Origin: an uncultured Coriobacteriaceae bacterium
GTDB lineage: Bacteria > Actinomycetota > Coriobacteriia > Coriobacteriales > Eggerthellaceae
NCBI GenBank assembly: GCA_946623915.1
Contig: CAMORQ010000144.1
Location: 1-5,744 of the forward strand
DNA: 5,744 bases
Direction: 5' to 3'
Shown here: piece by piece, positions 3,001-5,744 of the stretch
How the letters are laid out: each line of letters begins with the position of its first letter
Position numbering within the stretch: position 1 is the first letter of the stretch
The notes under the pieces: model-generated
Told to the model about the DNA's origin: nothing
The model's input: the letters and a program-made list of their open reading frames with translations, nothing else
Databases searched by the model: none
Program-made: the position numbers and the translations under genes

Positions 3001-5744
3001 GCAGCCGCGTCGTTAAACGTCACCTGCAGAGCGCGGTTGTTGTTAGTCAGCTCGACCTCGTAGCCCGCAAGTTCCGTGCCCGCCTGCGAAACCGTGCCGC
3101 CGACGGTGTGGTCGTTGCCGTCCTTCACCTGAACGGCGGAAACGATTTCTTCCACATCGAGCGACGCTTCGGCGGCAGCCGCATCCACAGCGCCGGCAGG
3201 GGCCTTGGCGAACTCGAGTTCCGGCACCAGCTGGTCGACGATGGTAACCGTCTTGGCATCGGGCGTCACGTAGGCCAGGATGTCGTACTTGAACACGCGG
3301 TCGAACTCGACCAAATCGGCATGCACGTAGTCGTTGACGTACTTCTCGATTTCGGGCTGCTCGGGGATGTAGCGGTTCGTGATCTTGTACACGCCGTCAG
3401 ACACTTTCTCGACAGCGCCAAGCTCGTAGTTACCGGCGGTCGACTTGCCTTCCTCTACCGTGTATTCCACGCCGATCAGCTTTGGCAGGTCCGCGAACGT
3501 TACTTCGGGCCTGTCTGCTGACAGCACGTCAGTGGCAACAACTTGCCCATCGGCACCGAGCAAATTCACGTCCACCATCGCGCCTTCGGGCCACTCGCCC
3601 ACTTCGTCGCCGACCAGCCATTCCTTGCTGACCGTAACGTCAGTAGTTTCGGGCTTAACGGTAACGGTGTTGGTCTTCAGGTTGGCCGTCGATCCGTTTT
3701 CGACCTTCATGGTTACCTGCGCCTGGTTGGACGTACCTTCGTGCGGGGTATCGCCCTCGAGCACGGCGCCGTTGGACTTGACCGTTTCGACGTCGCCGAT
3801 CTGCGCGGCCTTGATGACCTCGTCGGTGTACTTGGCGTAGAAGGTTACCTGGACCCACTTGCCGCGGATGCCGGTCTCGTCGGTGACGGGTTCCTCTTCG
3901 GTGCCGAAGGTGACGGTGAGCGTGTTGTCTTCGATGCTCACGGACGTGGGATCGACAGGCGTGCCTTCGTTGTCCTCGTCGGCGCCGGCCACCGTGGAGC
4001 CCACCGTGTGGTCGTTGGCGTCCTTGGCCACGATGGCCTCGATTGCCTCGTCGGCGGTGGCGGCCTTCTCGGCCTTCGCGTTAAGGTCGCCGCCGGTCTT
4101 CTTGGCGAACTCGAGCGCGCCGGCCAGCGGGTCGGTGATAACCACTTCTGTGGCGTCTGCACTCACGTAGGTCAGGATGTCGTACTTGAACACCTTGTCG
4201 AACTCGACCAGGTCGGCGTGGACGTCGTTGTTCACGTACTTTTCGGTTTCCACCTTTTCGTTGAGCACGTATGTCATAGGATCGATTGGGATTACCGGAT
4301 CGTCTGGATTCAGGGGCGTGATCTCGCTGACCGTGTAGCCGACCACAAAATACTGGGCGAACTCTTCGGCCGCAAACACCCCGCCTTCGACAGGCTTGCC
4401 GTTCACTTCCAGCTCGACCGCCTCGTAGGTGGTGTCGATAAGCTTGGGCAGGTCTTCGACAATGAAGCTACTCGGCTTGCCGTTAAGTTCAACTCTAATG
4501 GGGTCTTCGCCCTCTCCAATGTATTGATAGGTGGCAGGGGCAGGCTCGGCATCGGGATCAAGATCTTCTATCTTGTTGTTGTCCAGTTCCAGCTTGCCGA
4601 GGACCGGGGTGGCTTGGCCGTCTTTCACCGCCATGACACCGAAGGTAACGGTAGCACCTTCAGGCCATGCGCCTTCGGACCAAGTCTTATCCGCCGTGAG
4701 CTTGGTGTACTCGGGCTTCACCGTAACGGTGTTGGTGTCCAGCTCGACGGTGGCCTCGTTGCCCACCTTCATGGTGTAGTGGGCTTTGTTGAGCGTGCCG
4801 TCGTGCGGGGTTACGCCCTCGAGCACGGCGCCGTTGGACTTGACCGTTTCGACGTCGCCGATCTGCGCGGCCCGGATCACCTTGTCGGTGTACTTGGCGT
4901 AGAAGGTCACCTGGACCCACTTGCCCTGGAGGCTGGCGATTTCGTTTGCATCGGTCTTCGGGTCGTCGGCGAAAGACACCGTGAGGGTGTTGTCCTTGAT
5001 GTCAATGGTTGCCAGTTCGAGCACATCGGTGCCAGGATTCGTTTCTGCATCCTTGCCGGCTACCGTGCCATCCACCGTGTGATCGTTGCTGGCTTTGACC
5101 TGAACGGCCTCAACCGTCTCGTCGGCAGAGGAGGCTGCCACGCCTGCGACGTCTAACGTACCGCCGGTCTTCTTGGCGAACTCGAGCGATCCCACCAGCT
5201 TGTCGGTAATGGTGACCTCGGTGGCGTCCTTGCTCACATAGGCCATGATGTCGTACTTGAAGACCTTGTCGAACTCGACCAGGTTGGCATGGACGTCGTT
5301 GTTCACGTACTTTTCGACCTCAATGCGTTCATTGTTGATGAGGGTCTGGTGCATACCAAGGATCTTCGAGTACGCAAGGTCTGCGTAAGCCGCGATAAAA
5401 CTCGCATAATCGCTGACGTTGGCAACACCAAGGAGCTTGCCGTTTTCAACAGGGGTGCCGTCGATAGCCAACTCGCGGGCATAATAGGAGACGCCGTCAA
5501 GCCTCGGTAGACCAACAACAGTCGTGGACTTCCTTTCAGCGGTCAGCTCCCATGTCGCCTGCTCGGCATCCTGGGCATCAGCCGCCGGCATGACATAGTT
5601 CGCTTGCAGCGGGTAGCCCTCGACCGTCTCGAGCGTGCCGAGCACCTCGGTCAGCGTGGCTTCGCCACCGTCCGTAGACTGGGCGAACACGCCCACAGTG
5701 ACCGCGTCCACATCCTCGGGCCAGGCGCTCGATTCGTTTGTCCA
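3..5744 (-). CDS. Giant multi-domain isopeptide (Cna_B / fimbrial D2) cell-wall-anchored surface protein, 5'-partial
   Basis: C-terminal 1913 residues of a surface adhesin or fimbrial-type stalk protein that would be secreted and covalently attached to peptidoglycan by a sortase. The frame is open to the right edge (first visible residues WTNESSAWPEDV) and ends in TAA at 5-3. The GTG at 5711 falls inside a Cna_B domain, so it is not the start; signal peptide and true start are outside. Visible order: Cna_B (partial), D2, Cna_B, D2, Cna_B, D2, Cna_B, Cna_B, D2, SpaA-like, SpaA-like, Cna_B, SpaA-like, a Pro/Ser/Thr/Ala linker at 1816-1865, and the sorting signal at 1866-1902. There is no cysteine and the composition is acidic. 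The Cna_B and D2 families are known to form Lys-Asn or Lys-Asp isopeptide bonds that stiffen Gram-positive pilins and adhesins. No pilin motif (YPKN type) is evident, so a wall-anchored adhesin stalk or pilus-tip protein is likelier than a polymerising backbone pilin. The ligand is unknown. No neighbouring gene is visible, so operon context and regulation cannot be judged. Confidence 0.95.
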   Translation of the reverse strand, partial: WTNESSAWPEDVDAVTVGVFAQSTDGGEATLTEVLGTLETVEGYPLQANYVMPAADAQDAEQATWELTAERKSTTVVGLPRLDGVSYYARELAIDGTPVENGKLLGVANVSDYASFIAAYADLAYSKILGMHQTLINNERIEVEKYVNNDVHANLVEFDKVFKYDIMAYVSKDATEVTITDKLVGSLEFAKKTGGTLDVAGVAASSADETVEAVQVKASNDHTVDGTVAGKDAETNPGTDVLELATIDIKDNTLTVSFADDPKTDANEIASLQGKWVQVTFYAKYTDKVIRAAQIGDVETVKSNGAVLEGVTPHDGTLNKAHYTMKVGNEATVELDTNTVTVKPEYTKLTADKTWSEGAWPEGATVTFGVMAVKDGQATPVLGKLELDNNKIEDLDPDAEPAPATYQYIGEGEDPIRVELNGKPSSFIVEDLPKLIDTTYEAVELEVNGKPVEGGVFAAEEFAQYFVVGYTVSEITPLNPDDPVIPIDPMTYVLNEKVETEKYVNNDVHADLVEFDKVFKYDILTYVSADATEVVITDPLAGALEFAKKTGGDLNAKAEKAATADEAIEAIVAKDANDHTVGSTVAGADEDNEGTPVDPTSVSIEDNTLTVTFGTEEEPVTDETGIRGKWVQVTFYAKYTDEVIKAAQIGDVETVKSNGAVLEGDTPHEGTSNQAQVTMKVENGSTANLKTNTVTVKPETTDVTVSKEWLVGDEVGEWPEGAMVDVNLLGADGQVVATDVLSADRPEVTFADLPKLIGVEYTVEEGKSTAGNYELGAVEKVSDGVYKITNRYIPEQPEIEKYVNDYVHADLVEFDRVFKYDILAYVTPDAKTVTIVDQLVPELEFAKAPAGAVDAAAAEASLDVEEIVSAVQVKDGNDHTVGGTVSQAGTELAGYEVELTNNNRALQVTFNDAAAAGIQDKWVQVTFWAKYTDAVIEAAKVGDVVTVEENGAVKEGVAPHTGTPNKAQYSIIAENGYSYGVIPTNEVTVIPETTVVEAEKVWKNFDGAALSWPADIDSVDVNVLGKDGAVVDTIKLSSGTPKGASKELPKLVGVEYVLQEEPVEGFTSAVDGSVVTNTKVEEFMEVSVTKKWAGAKSEEIPSPETFAGFLVLKQGEKDVTAEHADKLRVVDNGDFTYTATWTGLPMLAEGESYSAAESPVPGFTSTQDGAAITNTKVREEKPEIEKYINQDVHKQITLNEAFTYDIIAYVTKDADMVVVSDTLDGVLAFNGDAVAVADMGEEDNHLTNGTFTGANEKATVSAEGTAIKSAQSAIDGQTLTVTIPDATAYRGHWVRISFSAKVAEGKTLADVQAAYANVSATAVEDRAENNVGNAPVVSTKDHAGVPNNASYDIYLRHAVLDENGKPKVDEEGNEVTEVDEKPTYGDKSNTVTVRPQEEFEVTISKTDLGGTEIEGAQMKLTGPDGYEHTWTSKTSAEVLKLKPGRYTMVEVVAPEGFAQVTTEMVFVVNDDGSVKLETVEVDGGGAITAEGNHIELADAPAKHVIEITKADIVSGDELEGATIRILDKDGNEIEKWLSGKEAHKLLLEAGEYTLEEVAAPDGYEVTTTVRFSVDDKGNVTVLNAEEVNQTGKIEWDVNHLVLSDRAKNYLTVEASTVTKVWADGGNDKNRAPVTFQLYYRANGGQWAPLAGKTVTIEQPDANGVWAAAFEGLPEYVNGSPVEYYAAEANADSFAGFYTPGEEIIVTSFGGAGMSATNQPVFSSNREVLISKRAMGATEELAGATLQVLDATGAVVENGEWVTDGTQKAFNLPVGLYTLHEVAAPAGYELAPDVKFRINVDAEGTMEVLEGEQWVPSDGVIVMYDALSEEEEVTPKPSPEKPTPTSSSGKVTAKPNAATSATPRAAASTSPAKASTATVKTGDEAGMPVAVLGVVAVASIAVVAFSLRRRRMQR
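6..116 (-). other. Sortase cell-wall sorting signal, non-canonical TVKTGD
   Basis: Residues 1866-1902. It has the three parts of a sorting signal: a pentapeptide at 1866-1870 (TVKTG, followed by D), a hydrophobic helix from about 1876 to 1895 (PVAVLGVVAVASIAVVAFSL), and a positive tail RRRRMQR ending at the stop codon. By family knowledge, cleavage would fall between Thr1869 and Gly1870. The usual Leu and Pro of LPxTG are Thr and Val here; only KTGD is kept. Layout and position make the function near certain, but which sortase recognises it is unknown. Confidence 0.88.
117..266 (-). other. Pro/Ser/Thr/Ala-rich wall-spanning linker
   Basis: Residues 1816-1865. After an acidic SEEEE cluster the sequence becomes low-complexity, rich in Pro, Lys, Ser, Thr and Ala (TPKPSPEKPTPTSSSGK and then TSATPRAAASTSPAKAS). 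Such segments cross the peptidoglycan in sortase-anchored proteins and are often glycosylated. No fold is expected. Confidence 0.85.
267..575 (-). other. SpaA-like Cna_B domain I (membrane-proximal)
   Basis: Residues 1713-1815. VLISKRA gives donor K1720, ELAGATLQVLDATG the second strand, PVGLYTLHEVAAPAGYEL the E-box with catalyst E1769, and KFRINVDAEG a later strand. The last strand GVIVMYDAL has likely acceptor D1813 and resembles the SpyTag strand of FbaB CnaB2. It is the last folded domain before the wall-spanning linker. Confidence 0.86.
576..920 (-). other. Cna_B domain H
   Basis: Residues 1598-1712, a textbook Cna_B sequence. TVTKVWADGGNDKNRAPVTF gives donor K1608, followed by QLYYRANGGQW, AAFEGLPEYVNGSPVEYYAAE with catalyst E1676, GFYTPGE, and SATNQP with acceptor N1706. 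It sits between SpaA-like domains G and I. Confidence 0.88.
921..1241 (-). other. SpaA-like (prealbumin-like) Cna_B domain G
   Basis: Residues 1491-1597. IEITKAD gives donor K1498, DELEGATIRILDKDG the second strand, AGEYTLEEVAAPDGY the E-box with catalyst E1545, VRFSVDDKGNV a typical strand, and NHLVLSDRA a last strand with likely acceptor D1593. It lies directly next to domain F and appears to be a tandem copy of it. Confidence 0.86.
1242..1556 (-). other. SpaA-like (prealbumin-like) Cna_B domain F
   Basis: Residues 1386-1490. It shows the SpaA pattern: VTISKTDLGG with donor K1394, IEGAQMKLTGPDG, PGRYTMVEVVAPEGF (the E-box, catalyst E1439), MVFVVNDDGSV, and a last strand NHIELADAP. In that strand D1487, rather than Asn, is the likely acceptor, as in CnaB domains with Lys-Asp bonds. 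Confidence 0.85.
1557..2201 (-). other. Fimbrial isopeptide D2 domain 4 (divergent)
   Basis: Residues 1171-1385. It begins IEKYINQDVHKQITLNEAFTYDIIAYV, has MVVVSD, the core strand GHWVRISFSAK, the PNNASY strand and a closing SNTVTVRPQ. Candidate isopeptide residues are K1175, D1210 and N1336 or N1378. It lacks the FDKVFKYD and FAKKTGG wording of D2 domains 1-3 and gains a charged hairpin-like insertion at 1345-1375. It is therefore an older or separately acquired member rather than part of the recent repeat. Confidence 0.8.
2202..2501 (-). other. Cna_B domain E
   Basis: Residues 1071-1170. MEVSVTKKW supplies donor K1079 or K1080. FTYTATWTGLP and SYSAAESPVPGF follow, with E1146 in the catalytic position, and AAITNTK carries acceptor N1163. 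The last third (GFTSTQDGAAITNTKV) closely matches the end of domain D (GFTSAVDGSVVTNTKV), suggesting that the pair arose by duplication or exchange of ends. Confidence 0.82.
2502..2768 (-). other. Cna_B domain D
   Basis: Residues 982-1070. VEAEKVW gives donor K989, followed by WPADIDSVDVNVLGKDG, KELPKLVGVEYVLQEE with E1049 as the likely catalyst, and SVVTNTK with acceptor N1066. The length is normal. It is followed directly by another Cna_B domain instead of a D2 domain, which breaks the alternation seen upstream. Confidence 0.83.
2769..3353 (-). other. Fimbrial isopeptide D2 domain 3
   Basis: Residues 787-981. It carries IEKYVNDYVHADLVEFDRVFKYDI, TVTIVD, the core strand DKWVQVTFWAKYTD, a PNKAQY strand and a closing TNEVTVIPE. 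Candidate isopeptide residues are K790, D826 and N954 or N974. It is clearly the same repeat as D2 domains 1 and 2 but more diverged: AKAPAGA replaces AKKTGG, and the region at 868-900 is rebuilt. Confidence 0.82.
3354..3647 (-). other. Cna_B domain C
   Basis: Residues 689-786, a standard-length Cna_B domain. VTVSKEW gives donor K696, WPEGAMVDVNLLG the next strands, FADLPKLIGVEYTVEE the catalytic strand with E754, and YKITNRY the acceptor N779. A short IPEQPE linker leads straight into the next D2 domain. Confidence 0.83.
3648..4253 (-). other. Fimbrial isopeptide D2 domain 2
   Basis: Residues 487-688. The order of signatures matches D2 domain 1: EKYVNNDVHADLVEFDKVFKYDI, VVITD, LEFAKKTGG, GKWVQVTFYAKYTD, IKAAQIGDVETVKSNGAVLEG and TNTVTVKPE. 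Candidate isopeptide residues are K491, D527 and N662 or N681. Long identical runs with domain 1 at both protein and DNA level point to tandem duplication. The middle loop (about 545-590) is the main variable part. Confidence 0.82.
3752..3810 (-). repeat. 59-bp exact direct repeat, copy 2 (in D2 domain 2)
   Basis: Partner of the copy at 4814-4872, at the equivalent place in D2 domain 2. Nearby shorter exact matches belong to the same duplicated unit, such as the 28-base match of 4090-4117 with 5161-5188, and the shared stretches around 4190-4245 and 5270-5315. D2 domain 3 encodes a related protein sequence but no comparable exact DNA match. Confidence 0.9.
4254..4709 (-). other. Cna_B-type domain B, long variant
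   Basis: Residues 335-486. It starts TADKTWSEGAWPEGATVTFGV, with K342 as the likely donor, then EDLPKLIDTTYEAVE with E433 as the likely catalyst, and ends TYVLNEK with N484 as the likely acceptor. Two extra stretches make it about 150 residues rather than the usual 80 to 100: an acidic Pro-rich loop at about 377-416 and a segment at 434-480 containing AQYFVVGYTVSEI and a Pro/Asp-rich turn. Domain A has the same kind of enlargement, so the two look like copies of one variant. Confidence 0.72.
4710..5318 (-). other. Fimbrial isopeptide D2 domain 1
   Basis: Residues 132-334. It opens with the EKYVNNDVH signature and FDKVFKYDIMAYV, continues through TEVTITD, the core strand GKWVQVTFYAKYTD (263-276), an N-K-A strand near 308, and closes with TNTVTVKPE (326-334). 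This is the layout of the fimbrial isopeptide formation D2 family. Candidate bond residues are K134 (donor), D170 (acidic catalyst) and N308 or N327 (acceptor). It is the closest relative of D2 domain 2 and shares a 59-base exact DNA stretch with it. Confidence 0.82.
4814..4872 (-). repeat. 59-bp exact direct repeat, copy 1 (in D2 domain 1)
   Basis: These bases are identical, read by eye, to 3752-3810, 1062 bases (354 codons) away in the same frame. They encode the end of the AAQIGDVETVKSNGAVLEG stretch of D2 domain 1. Identity at third codon positions shows that the copies separated recently or are kept alike by gene conversion. Confidence 0.9.
5319..5744 (-). other. Cna_B-type domain A (N-terminally cut by window edge)
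   Basis: Residues about -10 to 131. The W..W pattern followed by alternating hydrophobics (WTNESSAWPEDVDAVTVGVF) is the usual first strand pair of a Cna_B domain, and the strand-forming GLPRLDGVSYYARE follows at 67-80. E80 sits where the catalytic Glu is expected and N127 in TLINNER where the acceptor Asn is expected. The donor Lys (KxW) would lie one or two residues outside the window. The segment between E80 and N127 is much longer than in ordinary Cna_B domains, a trait shared with domain B. The assignment rests on pattern matching; the bond residues are inferred. Confidence 0.72.

Noticed and set aside
309..5156. Long plus-strand open frames, notably 3543-5156 (537 codons) and 2376-3521 (381 codons), plus 309-1106, 1266-1856 and 1869-2366
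   Set aside because: All lie in the antisense frame that shares codon borders with the real gene. In that frame a stop appears only opposite TTA, CTA or TCA codons, which are rare in this GC-rich gene. Their translations are Arg/His/Val-rich, show no domain, and merely mirror the repeats (for example LDRFDVADLRG twice).
2502..5318. Direct repeats considered as a CRISPR array or insertion sequence
   Set aside because: The repeats are about 1 kb apart, in frame and coding for protein domains. There are no regular spacers, inverted ends or transposase.
1619..5518. Shorter minus-strand frames in other phases (for example 2032-2472, 2150-2587, 3938-4162)
   Set aside because: They overlap the main frame completely, are Arg/Pro/Ser-rich as expected from shifted GC-rich codons, and contain no recognisable domain.
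5709..5711. GTG as the start codon of the gene
   Set aside because: The frame is open upstream and encodes the conserved beginning of a Cna_B domain. Translation from here would cut that domain and leave a secreted protein without a signal peptide.
3..5744. Backbone pilin identity
   Set aside because: No YPKN-type pilin motif Lys is evident, and the size (more than 1900 residues with 13 domains) far exceeds that of usual backbone pilins. An adhesin or pilus-tip role fits better, though the unseen N-terminus leaves this open.

Overview
The window holds one gene and nothing else. It is a single reading frame on the minus strand that is still open at the right edge and ends in TAA two bases from the left edge. 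The 1913 visible residues are the C-terminal part of a giant, secreted, cell-wall-anchored surface protein of Gram-positive type. The true start, the signal peptide and an unknown number of N-terminal domains lie beyond the right edge. Residue numbers in the entries count from the GTG codon at 5711-5709, and eleven more residues precede it in frame. That GTG is only an internal valine codon.

From N to C terminus (right to left in the window) the protein is a string of immunoglobulin-like isopeptide domains: Cna_B (partial), D2, Cna_B, D2, Cna_B, D2, Cna_B, Cna_B, D2, SpaA-like, SpaA-like, Cna_B, SpaA-like. A Pro/Ser/Thr/Ala-rich wall-spanning linker follows, then a sortase-type sorting signal (TVKTGD, hydrophobic helix, RRRRMQR tail). 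D2 here means the fimbrial isopeptide-formation D2 family. The D2 and Cna_B domains at 2502-5744 form a diverged tandem array of about 300 to 360 residues per unit, and the first two D2 copies still share a 59-base exact DNA match. The visible protein contains no cysteine. Almost every domain shows the Lys / acidic / Asn-or-Asp residues expected for a self-formed intramolecular isopeptide bond. I read the whole as a stiff, protease-resistant stalk that presents an N-terminal head not seen here.

The high G+C content, the KTGD-type anchor with an Arg-rich tail and this domain style suggest a high-GC Gram-positive. A gut- or mouth-dwelling member of the Coriobacteriia (Eggerthella/Slackia/Olsenella relatives) is the best guess, with Bifidobacterium-like actinobacteria as the alternative. 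This is inference from style, not from a marker gene. No RNA gene, mobile element, CRISPR array, promoter or terminator is visible. The long plus-strand reading frames are shadows in the codon-aligned antisense frame. The protein family is known. The most notable details are the departure from the LPxTG motif, the SpyTag-like last strands with Asp in the three SpaA-like domains, and the signs of recent repeat duplication.
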